Counted from the stretch's first letter, positions 31,257 through 39,338 are shown. The stretch is 64,000 nucleotides of DNA from Streptomyces hawaiiensis (GCF_004803895.1 NZ_CP021978.1:4526001-4590000); one strand, 5' to 3'. Translations and numbers: made by a program. The notes: generated by a model not told the origin, from the sequence alone.

Positions 31257-32554
31257 CGAGGAACAGCCCCGTCCCCGGCCACGGCGAAGACGGGCCGACG
31301 ACGACGACCGCCCCAGGGGCCGCCCCCGGGGCCCTCGACCGGGACAAGCTCTTCACGGCCCGTCTGCACGCCGCGCGCGTTCGCCCCTACCTCGCGACGG
31401 CCCTCTTCGCCCTGCACGTCGTCGAGTCGCGGCGTGTGCCGACGATGGGTGTCGACCGGTACTGGAGGTGCTACGTGTCGCCGGCGTTCGTGGAGCGCAC
31501 GCCCGTCGAGGAACTGGCCGGTGTGTGGGTGCACGAGGTGTCGCACCTGCTGCGCGACCACCACGCGCGCAGCGACCGGGTCGCGAGGGAGCGGGGCCTG
31601 AACGGCCCGGGGGAGCGGCTGCGGATGAACATCGCGGCGGACTTCGAGATCAACGACGACGTCTACGGCGACGGACTGGCCCGCCCGGAGGGAGTGGTCG
31701 AACCAGGTGATCTCGGCTTGTCCGAGGGCGAGTTGATGGAGGAGTACCTGCGGCAGTTCACCCTGGGCCCGCGGTCGCAGGACCTGGCCTGGCTGGACTG
31801 CGGCAGCGGCGCGGACGGCCTGGACCGGGAGTGGGAACTGGGCCCGGACGGCGCGCACGGCCTGAGCGAGCAGGAGCGGGACGCGGTCCGCTTCCGGGTG
31901 GCGCAGGGCATCACCGGCCGCCCCGGCAGCGCCCCGCAGGGCTGGCGGCGCTGGGCCGAGGAGGCCTTCCACCCGCCCCAGCCGTGGCGGGAACTGCTGG
32001 GCGCGGCGGTCCGCTCGGCGGCGTCCGGCCCCGGCGCGGGCGAGGACTACACCTACGGCCGCCCCGCCCGGCGCTCCACCGCCCTGCCCAGCACGGTCCT
32101 GCCGAGCCTGCGCCGCCGCCCGCCCCGCGTGTCCGTCATCATCGACACCTCCGGCTCGGTCAGCGACGCCGAACTGGGCAGCGCCCTCCTGGAAGTGGCC
32201 GCGATCGCCCGGGCCGTGGGCGGCCGCCGCGACCTGGTCACGGTCGTGCCCTGCGACGCGTCGGCCGGGTTCGCCCGCCGCCTGTGCCGCGCCGAGGGCA
32301 TCGCGCTCACGGGCGGCGGCGGCACGGACCTGCGCGCCGGCTTCACCCGCGCCCTGCGCTCCCGCCCGTCCCCCGACGTCATCGTCGCCCTCACCGACGG
32401 TCAGACCCCCTGGCCCGGCGCCCGGCCCCCGTGCCGCACGGTGGTCGGCCTGTTCCCGCGCCGACACCAGGGGCCCGCCCACGACGAGAACAACCCGGAC
32501 TACGTCCCGGACTCGCCACCCACCTGGGCGCGTGTGGTGGACATCGGACCGTGA
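31253..32554 (+). CDS. vWA-like protein with metallopeptidase-like N-domain (DUF2201)
   Basis: A 433-residue soluble protein. The N-terminal half (about residues 30-180) is the putative metallopeptidase domain of DUF2201, with a zinc-type HEVSHLLRDH motif (about 94-103) and NIAADFEINDD (about 127-137). The C-terminal half (about 280-430) is a von Willebrand A-like domain with a complete MIDAS DTSGSVSD (about 298-305), GGGGTDLRAGF and ALTDGQTPW. The MIDAS and HExxH both being intact argues for metal binding at two sites. It is coupled by ATGA to the MoxR ATPase, its probable regulator. The target of the system is unknown. Confidence 0.88.
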   Translation: MTRNSPVPGHGEDGPTTTTAPGAAPGALDRDKLFTARLHAARVRPYLATALFALHVVESRRVPTMGVDRYWRCYVSPAFVERTPVEELAGVWVHEVSHLLRDHHARSDRVARERGLNGPGERLRMNIAADFEINDDVYGDGLARPEGVVEPGDLGLSEGELMEEYLRQFTLGPRSQDLAWLDCGSGADGLDREWELGPDGAHGLSEQERDAVRFRVAQGITGRPGSAPQGWRRWAEEAFHPPQPWRELLGAAVRSAASGPGAGEDYTYGRPARRSTALPSTVLPSLRRRPPRVSVIIDTSGSVSDAELGSALLEVAAIARAVGGRRDLVTVVPCDASAGFARRLCRAEGIALTGGGGTDLRAGFTRALRSRPSPDVIVALTDGQTPWPGARPPCRTVVGLFPRRHQGPAHDENNPDYVPDSPPTWARVVDIGP

Positions 32555-32561
32555 CGGGCCA

Positions 32562-32636
32562 CGGCCTGCGCAACAACCCCCGCTCCATCGCCACCACCAC
32601 CGCCCTCGTGCGGTCGTTGACGTCGAGCTTGGCGAA
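32562..32636 (-). pseudogene. C-terminal remnant of a NarL-type response regulator
   Basis: About 25 codons read FAKLDVNDRTRAVVVAMERG, which matches the end of a LuxR/NarL HTH domain (normally LAKLGVNDRTQAVVxALxxG). It continues in frame from the MmpL remnant without its own start, receiver domain or HTH first helices, and without a nearby stop. It is interpreted as a second gene fragment joined to the MmpL fragment by deletion. Confidence 0.5.
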
Positions 32637-33013
32637 TCCCTTCAGCGTCACCTCGACCAGGATCCGCCGGCGCCCGGAGAGCGACGGCGCGGCCACGCCC
32701 GCGACCTCGGGCACTCGCCGCATCCGGTCGCTGAGCTCCTCGGCCGCTTCCCGGGCGGCGCCCCGGTCGAGAGCACCGCCCGAGCGGGAGGAGATCAGCA
32801 CCTGTTCTGTGGTCCTGCGCTCCAGATGCGCCTCGGCCGCGAGGGCCTCGGCACGGCCGGCCTCCCCGACCCGGTAGTCCGCCGTCTTCGCACTGTTCAT
32901 GCCGACGGCACCGCCGGCCCCCGGACACAGCGCCCCGAACACCAGCCAGCCGACGATCGCCCGCAGGGGTGCCGCGCACTCCAGCGCGCCACGCGCACAG
33001 ACAATGAACTCAT
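32637..33013 (-). pseudogene. N-terminal remnant of an MmpL/RND transporter
   Basis: From ATG 33013 the frame reads MSSLSVRVARWSARHP, the usual N-terminus of an MmpL-type transporter. A one-base loss near 32964 (CCCTGCGGGCG where CCCTGGCGGGCG is expected for P-W-R-A) then shifts the frame. The protein continues as RAIVGWLVFGALCPGA, ADYRVGEAGRAEALAAEAHL and ILVEVTLKG, ending at about 32637. The remaining 600 or so residues are missing and a response-regulator tail is attached instead. An intact MmpL lies at 53303-55510. No product is expected. Confidence 0.8.
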
Positions 33014-33102
33014 GTCCAAAAGCGTGGTTGCGCTGGGCAGTTGCCGGACAGGGGCACTCGGTTGAACCTGCCGTCCACCGGTCGGTGGACCCGGGCCCTG
33101 GG

Positions 33103-33122
33103 AAAACCCCCGCCCTTCGGGC
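33103..33122 (-). terminator. Short hairpin with T run after GH97 gene
   Basis: On the minus strand GCCC-GAA-GGGC (33122-33112) is followed by GGGGGTTTTCC. It starts directly after the GH97 stop codon and has the shape of a weak intrinsic terminator. Confidence 0.5.
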
Positions 33123-35105
33123 TCAGCTCGGCTTCAGGACGACCGCCTGACCGCCCGCCGGGGCCATCGCCACGTCGAGGGTGTCATCGCGGGTGACGGT
33201 CCGGGTGCCGACGACCACGGGGGTCTGGTACGGGTTCGCGCCCGGGGTGCCGTCGGCGTAGACCGTCGCCGTGTACGTGCCGCCGCCGAGGAAGGACAGC
33301 GGCAGCGACAGGGTCCTGGACGTCTCGTTCGTCATGGCGCCCAGGTACCAGATGGAGCCGTTGCGCCGGGCTACCGCGACGTACTCGCCGATCGAGCCGG
33401 CCAGGGTGCGGCTCTCGTCCCACGTGACCGGGACGGCGTTGAACCAGGGCAGGCCGGGCCAGTTGGCCGGGTTGTTGTACTTGGACGGCTTGTCGTACCA
33501 GAAGAGGAAGTTGAGGGGCTGGTAGTACACCGCGGCCATCGCCATCTGGTGGGCGTTGGTCGTCTTGTCGCGGGACTGGCCGTAGCAGATCGTGTAGTCC
33601 ATCGGGCCGCCGATGTTGCGGGCGAACGGCAGCGTCACGTTGTGCGTGGCGGTCGGGAACTGCTCGTTGCCGCGCACGCCCTCCAGGCTGATCCAGTTCG
33701 GGAAGGTCCGCTCGTACCCGAAGGGCCGGACGTCGTCGTGCATGTCGATCAGCAGCCGGTACTTCGCCGCCGTCCGCGCCCAGTCGATGATCTGGTTGGT
33801 CATCGTCTGCGTGCCGTCGTTGATGAACCCCAGCTTGATGCCCTGCACGCCCCAGCTCTTGTACAGGCCGAACAGGGAGTCGGCGTCGGTCAGCGCGAGC
33901 CGGTTGACGTAGAGGAAGACGCCGATGCCCTTGCTCGTGGCGTACGAGATGACGGACGGCATGTCGATGGCGGCGATCGGCCGCGTCGCGTCGGTGGTGG
34001 TGAACTCCGGGCCGTACCAGCCGGCGTCGTACTCGATGTACTGAAGGCCGCGTGCCACGGCGAAGTCGATGCCCTGGAGGCCGGCGGCGGTGGTGAGTTC
34101 GCAGCGGAAGACCTTGCCGGGCCTGATCCAGGAGGTGTCGGCCAGGGCGTTCGGCGGGGCCAGGTTGAGGACCAGCTCGGCGTTGTCGACGAGTTCGGCG
34201 TGGGTGGCTCCGATGACCACCGCCCGCCACGGGGTGACACAGGGCGTGGTGACGGTCGTGGTCGTCTCCACCGGGCCGGTGCCGCGGGCGGTGTGCTCCA
34301 TGAGGAACGCGGAGAGGGTGTGGGGCTCGCCGGCGACCGAACCGAGCATGAGCCGGGGGTAGTCCACCCGCGAGGACTCGCAGACGCAGGCGATGAGCCC
34401 GCCCGAGAGGGTGGCGGTGAGGGGGAGGTCGGTGAGCGGTCCGTTGTCGGTGCCGGCCGTGCCGGTGACCGGTATGGAGCCCGGCGCGACCGGCTCGTAG
34501 GCGTTCTCGTCGCGGGCGCTGTAGACGGTGGTGCCGTCCGGGAAGACGAACGTCGTGAGCTCGTCGGCGACAGTGGCGGTGCCCTTGTCGAGGAGGAGGT
34601 AGCGCAGCGCGACGCCGGTCTTGTAGGCGCGGGCCTGGACCCCGAAGCGGATGCCCGAGGCCCGGTCCTCCAGGTCCCAGCGCTGTTCCCGGTAGTGGTC
34701 GGTAACGGTCGCGTTGCGGCCGTAGACCGGGGTCCAGGTGGTGCGGTGGGTGCCGTACCGCTCCCTGATCACCCTGACGTCACGGCCGAGGACGGTGCCG
34801 TCGCCGAGCCTGAGGCCCAGGGCCGAGGTGCCGATCACCGTCCGGGCGTCGCGGCGGGCGGACCAGCGGAGCGCGCCGTCCACCAGGGACAGGGTGATGG
34901 AGGTGCCGCCCATGCGGGCGGTGACGCTCTCCGGGCGGCCCGTCCGGTCGTCCGCGGCGCGGGCCGGGCCGGTCGTGGCGATCCCGGCCGCGGCCAGCCC
35001 GGCGGTGACGGCCGCGCTCTTGAGCACGACCCGGCGGGACGCGGGCGCCGGGTGGCCGGCCGTTCCGCCCGCGGCGGGCTCTTCCCGTTCTCCCCAAGCT
35101 CTCAT
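33123..35105 (-). CDS. Secreted GH97 glycoside hydrolase (Tat signal)
   Basis: A 660-residue secreted glycosidase of family GH97 (alpha-glucosidase or alpha-galactosidase). The N-terminus carries a twin-arginine signal (SRRVVLKSAAVTAGLAAAG, about residues 24-42). The N-terminal beta-sandwich (about 55-300) is followed by the (beta/alpha)8 barrel (about 305-580; RGLQYIEYDAGWYGPEF, WGVQGIKLGFINDGTQ, LLIDMHDDVRPFGYERTFPN), and a C-terminal beta-sheet domain (about 590-660). Whether the enzyme is retaining or inverting cannot be decided by eye. It has a consensus-like promoter and stands alone between gene remnants. ATG 35105 fits the Tat signal. Confidence 0.9.
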   Translation of the reverse strand: MRAWGEREEPAAGGTAGHPAPASRRVVLKSAAVTAGLAAAGIATTGPARAADDRTGRPESVTARMGGTSITLSLVDGALRWSARRDARTVIGTSALGLRLGDGTVLGRDVRVIRERYGTHRTTWTPVYGRNATVTDHYREQRWDLEDRASGIRFGVQARAYKTGVALRYLLLDKGTATVADELTTFVFPDGTTVYSARDENAYEPVAPGSIPVTGTAGTDNGPLTDLPLTATLSGGLIACVCESSRVDYPRLMLGSVAGEPHTLSAFLMEHTARGTGPVETTTTVTTPCVTPWRAVVIGATHAELVDNAELVLNLAPPNALADTSWIRPGKVFRCELTTAAGLQGIDFAVARGLQYIEYDAGWYGPEFTTTDATRPIAAIDMPSVISYATSKGIGVFLYVNRLALTDADSLFGLYKSWGVQGIKLGFINDGTQTMTNQIIDWARTAAKYRLLIDMHDDVRPFGYERTFPNWISLEGVRGNEQFPTATHNVTLPFARNIGGPMDYTICYGQSRDKTTNAHQMAMAAVYYQPLNFLFWYDKPSKYNNPANWPGLPWFNAVPVTWDESRTLAGSIGEYVAVARRNGSIWYLGAMTNETSRTLSLPLSFLGGGTYTATVYADGTPGANPYQTPVVVGTRTVTRDDTLDVAMAPAGGQAVVLKPS

Positions 35106-35165
35106 GGTGAGGGACCTTCCCCAGTGATGGGTAGTAAGTGGTAGTAACCGTTTTCCGCGAGTGCA

Positions 35166-35195
35166 GTTCTACGTGTCCGCGCAAGGCAGGGTCAA
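35166..35195 (-). promoter_or_regulatory. GH97 promoter
   Basis: On the minus strand TTGACC (35195-35190) and TAGAAC (35171-35166, followed by T) are separated by 18 bases. The leader then contains GGTTACTACCACTTACTACC, a pair of TTACTACC repeats 10 bp apart that could be an operator. Confidence 0.6.
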
Positions 35196-35236
35196 GGGGT
35201 CGGAACCGCGGAAATCGCTCTGGGAGTACGCGAACA

Positions 35237-35272
35237 CCCGGGTGCCGGGCCTGGTGCGGCCCGGCACCCGGG
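35237..35272 (-). terminator. Perfect 14-bp hairpin
   Basis: Arms 35237-35250 (CCCGGGTGCCGGGC) and 35259-35272 are perfect complements around CTGGTGCG. It lies 18 bases downstream of the hydrolase remnant's stop on the minus strand, so it is the surviving terminator of that lost gene. Confidence 0.75.
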
Positions 35273-35290
35273 GTGCCGTGGTGCGGTCGG

Positions 35291-35572
35291 TCAGCGCAGC
35301 GAGCCGAGGCGGTCCAGGCGGTCGTTCACACCGTTGCGGAGCTCGCCGAGGGTCGTGCCCGGCGGGGCCACCTTCGGCCTGGCGGACGGCGGCTGGGTCT
35401 CGTCCGCGCAGGTCGTGCCACGCGCCGGGACCTTCAGGTCCACCAGGTAGCCGGTGACGGCGTCCGTCGCGCAGGCGCTGCGCCCGAAGGCGGTGTGACC
35501 CTCGGCCTCGAAGGTGAGCAGCCGGCCGTTGTCGAGCTGCCGGGACACTTTCACAGCAGCAACGAGGCGCAC
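35291..35572 (-). pseudogene. C-terminal remnant of secreted alpha/beta hydrolase
   Basis: About 93 codons read SRQLDNGRLLTFEAEGHTAF, GRSACATDAVTGYLVDLKVP and ARGTTCADE. This is the C-terminus of Streptomyces tripeptidyl aminopeptidase-like alpha/beta hydrolases, including the catalytic His in GHTAFG. The preceding 400 or so residues (signal peptide, nucleophile Ser and Asp) are absent, and the bases before it (MRLVAAVKV) do not match. The terminator downstream is intact. It is a deletion remnant and unlikely to be active. Confidence 0.75.
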
Positions 35573-35608
35573 TGAGCCCTGTCGGTTGTCCGGGAGGGCT
35601 GGCCCGTT

Positions 35609-36133
35609 TCAGTCGATGCGGTCGCACAGGGCGTCCGTCGCCCCGTGCAGGAGCCGTACGGACTTGTATCCGGCGGGGCTGATCTCCATCGTGTAGACGC
35701 CGTCGACGAGGTACAGGCCGCGCGGCAGACTGCCCTGGTCCTGGCCGACCCCGACGAGCACCGGCCCGTGCACGGCCCAGTGCTGGGAGCCGTCGGGCCG
35801 GTACTCGACGACCGCCGAGCCGCTCGCGTCGGCGTCGTAGGAGGCGCCGGTCTCGGTGTTGGTGACGCGCACGACCAGGTCGCCCTTGTAGGCGACCCGC
35901 CGCACGGAGCCGTCGGGGTGGGTGCTCAGCACGCGTCGTACCACCTCGTCGACGACGGGCTCGCCATGGACGGGGAAGTCGCACCGCACGCCGGCGCCGA
36001 CGTCCCACGGCGCGGACGGCGCCGGTTCCCAGCCCTTCGCCGTCTCCGTCTCCGTTGCCGTCTCCGCGGACGCGGGCTGCGTCCCGAGGAGCACGGCGGC
36101 AAGTGTCAGCGTCGCGAGGGTGGTTCGGCGCAT
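35609..36133 (-). CDS. Secreted protein of unknown function
   Basis: A 174-residue exported protein. The signal peptide covers residues 1-23 (TLATLTLAAVLLGTQPASA) and is followed by an acidic TETETAK stretch. The mature part has two cysteines (GVRCDFPVHGEPV and ALCDRID at the very end) that probably pair. Beta-rich blocks include YKGDLVVRVTNTETGASY and LPRGLYLVDGVYTMEISPAG. It belongs to the small secreted beta proteins common in Streptomyces; no activity is known. GGAG lies 5 bases before ATG 36133. Divergent from the SARP-type regulator, with 104 bp between. Confidence 0.75.
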   Translation of the reverse strand: MRRTTLATLTLAAVLLGTQPASAETATETETAKGWEPAPSAPWDVGAGVRCDFPVHGEPVVDEVVRRVLSTHPDGSVRRVAYKGDLVVRVTNTETGASYDADASGSAVVEYRPDGSQHWAVHGPVLVGVGQDQGSLPRGLYLVDGVYTMEISPAGYKSVRLLHGATDALCDRID

Positions 36134-36190
36134 GGTTCTCCCCGGGCCGAGGTGTGAAGGAAGCGGCGTGCGCCAGTCTCTCCCCGGCCT

Positions 36191-36208
36191 CTGACCAAAG
36201 ACTGACCA
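36191..36208 (+). promoter_or_regulatory. SARP-type direct repeats (CTGACCA x2)
   Basis: CTGACCA occurs at 36191-36197 and 36202-36208, an exact heptamer repeated at 11-bp spacing, the hallmark of SARP/OmpR-type activator sites. A TAGGCT -10-like hexamer follows at 36221-36226, 12 bases after the second repeat. It precedes a gene that itself encodes a SARP-type regulator. Confidence 0.5.
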
Positions 36209-36237
36209 TGGACGTCCCGTTAGGCTGCTCGACAGCC

Positions 36238-37581
36238 ATGGAGTTCCAACTGCTCGGTCCGTTCGCCGCCCGCCACGAGGGACGGCGGGTGCTGGTGGGC
36301 AGCCGCCGCCAGGAGCGGTGCCTGCTGGCGGTCCTGCTGCTGCACGCGGGCCGCGCCGTGCCGACGGACCGCCTCATCGACCTGCTGTGGGACGACGAAC
36401 CGCCCGCCTCCGCCCGCGCCACCGTCCACACCTACGTCGGCCGCCTGCGCGCCGCGCTCAGACCGCACGGGGTGTCCGTCGAGACCCGGCACGACGGTTA
36501 CGCCGTGGAGCAGGGCCCTCATGGGATCGACGTCGAGGAGTTCGTCGGGCTCGTCGGGCAGGCGGCCGATGCCGGTGACCCGGCGGAGCGGATCCGCCTG
36601 TACGACCAGGCCCTCGGGCTGTGGCACGGCTCGCTGCTCGCCGACGTCGCCGACGACCGGTTGCGCTCACGCCTCGGCGGCAGGCTGGGCGAACTGCGCC
36701 TGTCCGCCGTGGAGCTGCGAGCGCAGGCCCAGCTCGCCCTGGGTCTGCACGACGGTGTCGTGGCGGACCTGACGCCTTGGCTGGTGGAGCACCCGAGCCG
36801 GGAACGGCTGGTCGGCGCCCAGATGACCGCCCTGTACCGGGCGGACCGCCAGGCCGATGCGCTCCGGTTGTACGGCCGCACCCGCGACCTGCTGGCGGAG
36901 GAACTCGGCACCGAGCCCGGGCGCGAGCTGCGCACGCTCCACGAACGCATCCTGCTCGGCGATCCCCGGCTGGACCGGCCGCCCGGGCCCGTCTACGCGG
37001 TCCGGGTCGGCGACCAGTGGCTGCCGTGGAGTACGAGCGGACACCCCGCGCTGGAGTTCTGCAACACCTACGCCGGGTGGGGCGGGGAGCGGCTGCCCGG
37101 GTCGGACTGGCTGCGCGGTTACGCCACGCTCGCCGTCTGGGCCGGTCACCTCGACCTGGTCGAGGAGCGGCAGGTCACCCGGCTGCGCGAACAGGCCCTG
37201 CGGCAGCCGGCCGAGGCCGCCGCCGTCCTCGACGAGGCCCGGCGGCTGCGTACGGACCTGTACTCCTGTCTGACCGATCCGCAGGACGGACGGGCGTTCA
37301 AGGCGGTGGCCGCGGCGGTGGAGGACGCCGCACGGCTGTCGGTGTTCACGCGTGGCGAGGACGGTCTCGGACGCTGGCAGCCGTCGCCCTCCGCCGGTCT
37401 GCGCGTGCCCGTCTGCGCGGTGGCCCGCAGCGCGGGCGAACTGCTCGCCGATCCACGGCGTTTCACGGTCCGCGGCTGTCCCAGCCGGGACTGCGGCTGG
37501 CTGTTCCTCGACGACAGCGGGCGGCGGCGGTGGTGCAGTCTGGCGACGTGTGGTGCGAAGCGGGCGGCCGGGGGCCGGTGA
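36238..37581 (+). CDS. SARP-type BTAD regulator fused to ABATE/CGNR zinc-finger module
   Basis: A 447-residue regulator with an unusual architecture. Residues 1-90 are a SARP/OmpR-like winged helix (FQLLGPFAARHEGRRV, RATVHTYVGRLRAALRPHG) and 97-245 a bacterial transcriptional activation domain (DVEEFVGLVGQAADAGD, ADRQADALRLYGRTRDLLAE). Residues 265-395 resemble an ABATE stress-response domain (GHPALEFCNTYAGWGG). The C-terminus is a CGNR-type zinc finger, RGCPSRDCGWLFLDD then RRWCSLATCGAKRA: all four Cys are present (C-x4-C-x13-C-x4-C), but the eponymous CGNR reads CGAK. ATG 36238 is chosen because the alternative ATG 36208 lies inside the upstream direct repeats. Targets unknown. Confidence 0.85.
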   Translation: MEFQLLGPFAARHEGRRVLVGSRRQERCLLAVLLLHAGRAVPTDRLIDLLWDDEPPASARATVHTYVGRLRAALRPHGVSVETRHDGYAVEQGPHGIDVEEFVGLVGQAADAGDPAERIRLYDQALGLWHGSLLADVADDRLRSRLGGRLGELRLSAVELRAQAQLALGLHDGVVADLTPWLVEHPSRERLVGAQMTALYRADRQADALRLYGRTRDLLAEELGTEPGRELRTLHERILLGDPRLDRPPGPVYAVRVGDQWLPWSTSGHPALEFCNTYAGWGGERLPGSDWLRGYATLAVWAGHLDLVEERQVTRLREQALRQPAEAAAVLDEARRLRTDLYSCLTDPQDGRAFKAVAAAVEDAARLSVFTRGEDGLGRWQPSPSAGLRVPVCAVARSAGELLADPRRFTVRGCPSRDCGWLFLDDSGRRRWCSLATCGAKRAAGGR

Positions 37582-37644
37582 GCGGCTCGTTCCGGCACCG
37601 GCGTCCGCACCAGGCTCGGCACGTCTTACGGGGTGCGGGCCGGC

Positions 37645-38616
37645 TCATGAGCTGCGGGCCGGCCGGAACCGGTCCGTCGCCGCCAGCACCGCCTCCGTCG
37701 TGGCATCCCCCGACAGCCCGTGTCCCTCGTCGCCGATCAGCACGAGTTCCGCGTCCGGCCACACCCGGGCCAGCAGCCACGCGATGTCAGGAGGTCCGCT
37801 GATGTCCATCCGGCCGTGGATCATCACGCCCGGGACGCCGGCCAGCTTCCCGGCGTCGCGCAGCAGTGCCCCGTCCTCCAGGAAGGCGGCGTGCCGCCAG
37901 TAGTGGGTGACGAGGCGGGCGAAGCGCATCCGGAAACGCGGGTCCTCGTAGCGGGGGTCGGGCTTGTGCCCCGGGTGGGTGGAGACGTGCACGTCCTCCC
38001 ACCGGCACCACTCCCGCGCGGCCCGCTCCCGTACGGCCGGATCGGGGTCGGCGAGCATCCGGGCGTAGGCGTCCACGAGACTCCCGTCGCGCTCCGCCTG
38101 CGGCACGGTGTCCCGGAACCGGGTCCACTCCTCGGGGAAGATCCGCCCCATGTCCCGGGTGACCCACTCCACTTCGCGGCGAGTGGTGCTGGTGACGCTG
38201 AAGAGGACCAGCTCGGACACGGACGCGGGGTGCTGCTCGGCGTAGGCCAGGGCGAGGGTCACGCCCCATGAGCCGCCGAGGACCAGCCACTCCTCGATGC
38301 CGAGGTGCTGCCGCACCTGCTCGATGTCGGCGATCAGGTGGGGTGTGGTGTTGGCGGCGAGGGAGGTCTCCGGGTCGGCGGCGTCGGGTGTGCTCCGCCC
38401 GCACCCGCGCTGGTCGAGGAGCACGACGCGGTACGCCGCCGGGTCGAACAGCCGCCGCCAGAACGGCCCCGCGCCCGACCCCGGCCCGCCGTGCAGCACG
38501 ACGGCGGGCTTACCCGCGGGATTCCCGCAGGTCTCCCAGTACACGCGGTTGCCGTCACCGACGTCGAGCATGCCGTGGGCGTACGGCTCGATGCCGGCGG
38601 GATACAGCTCGGCCAT
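37645..38616 (-). CDS. pip: Proline iminopeptidase
   Basis: A 323-residue cytoplasmic alpha/beta hydrolase (peptidase S33) that removes N-terminal proline from peptides. The oxyanion motif HGGPGSG (about residues 42-48), DQRGCGRS (about 68-75) and nucleophile elbow GGSWG (Ser near 113) are all typical, as are the cap domain WCRWEDVHVSTHPGH and the catalytic Asp (HGRMDI, about 269) and His (DEGHGL, about 299). Length matches the family. It is transcribed alone, convergent with the SARP-type gene. No signal peptide. Confidence 0.92.
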   Translation of the reverse strand: MAELYPAGIEPYAHGMLDVGDGNRVYWETCGNPAGKPAVVLHGGPGSGAGPFWRRLFDPAAYRVVLLDQRGCGRSTPDAADPETSLAANTTPHLIADIEQVRQHLGIEEWLVLGGSWGVTLALAYAEQHPASVSELVLFSVTSTTRREVEWVTRDMGRIFPEEWTRFRDTVPQAERDGSLVDAYARMLADPDPAVRERAAREWCRWEDVHVSTHPGHKPDPRYEDPRFRMRFARLVTHYWRHAAFLEDGALLRDAGKLAGVPGVMIHGRMDISGPPDIAWLLARVWPDAELVLIGDEGHGLSGDATTEAVLAATDRFRPARSS

Positions 38617-38699
38617 GCGAGGGGTCCTCTCTCTCCGGTCAACGGCCTTTCATGGCCAAGGACCGCTCCCTGTATGCGACGTGGGGGCGGCACGCGCGA

Positions 38700-39338
38700 C
38701 TACAGGATCTCGGTCCAGCCCTCGGGCGTCACCCTGTAGTGGTCCCCGTCGTCGGCGTCCATCCGTGAGCTGGCGTGCACATGGACGTGGTCCCGCTCGA
38801 GGTGGTACCGGAAGCCGCCCATCATGCCGACCACCGTGAAGACGACCTTCACGGCGAGCCCCTCCGTGAGGGGAGCCAGCGGCGGCAGGAGGTGTTCGAT
38901 CTCCTCGAAGCACCGGCCGGTCCTCTCCCGCATCAGGGTGTGGACGCGCTGCTCCAGGGCGTCCGGCGGGGCGGGCAGGGGCCGTACCGTGACCGGTTCC
39001 AGGAGGTCGAGCAGGTGCGTGTGCCCCTGCTCCCGGGCGATGTCGACGGGGCGGCGACCGTCCCGGGCGCGCTGGGTGCGCCAGGCGCCGTGCGCGATCA
39101 GCCGGGACACGACGGCGAAGTCCGCGCCGTGCCAGGCCGCCTGATGCAGCGGGGAGAAGCCGCTGCGGTTCCCGGGCCGGGGGAGGTTGACCCACCCCGG
39201 CTTCTCGCCCAGCACCTCGAAGAGAGGATTCCAGTCGGCGTCCCGGGCCAGGTCCGAGAACTGGTCCCGCTGGTCCCGGTACCAGTCGTTGAAGCGTTCG
39301 CGGTCGGTGAGGCCGTCCCATTCCAGCAGCGTGATCAC
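38700..39338 (-). CDS. Ankyrin-repeat protein
   Basis: A 212-residue soluble protein with about two ankyrin repeats (SGFSPLHQAAWHGADFAVVS, then LIAHGAW, GRRPVDIAREQGHTHLLDLL) at about residues 60-115. These mediate protein-protein contacts. The N-terminus (LLEWDGLTDRERFNDWYRDQ) and C-terminus (VVGMMGGFRYHLERDHVHV) are specific to a small Streptomyces group; the C-terminal part has several His residues. GTG 39338 is the only sensible start. It lies upstream of and in the same direction as pip, with an 83-bp gap. Partner and role unknown. Confidence 0.8.
   Translation of the reverse strand: MITLLEWDGLTDRERFNDWYRDQRDQFSDLARDADWNPLFEVLGEKPGWVNLPRPGNRSGFSPLHQAAWHGADFAVVSRLIAHGAWRTQRARDGRRPVDIAREQGHTHLLDLLEPVTVRPLPAPPDALEQRVHTLMRERTGRCFEEIEHLLPPLAPLTEGLAVKVVFTVVGMMGGFRYHLERDHVHVHASSRMDADDGDHYRVTPEGWTEIL

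Noticed and set aside
32391..32942. 183-codon minus-strand frame as a real small gene
   Set aside because: Its N-terminal two-thirds is a decayed MmpL fragment and its end is antisense to the vWA gene.
36208..36210. ATG 36208 as start of the SARP-CGNR gene
   Set aside because: It overlaps the second CTGACCA repeat and lies upstream of the probable -10; the SARP domain begins naturally at ATG 36238.
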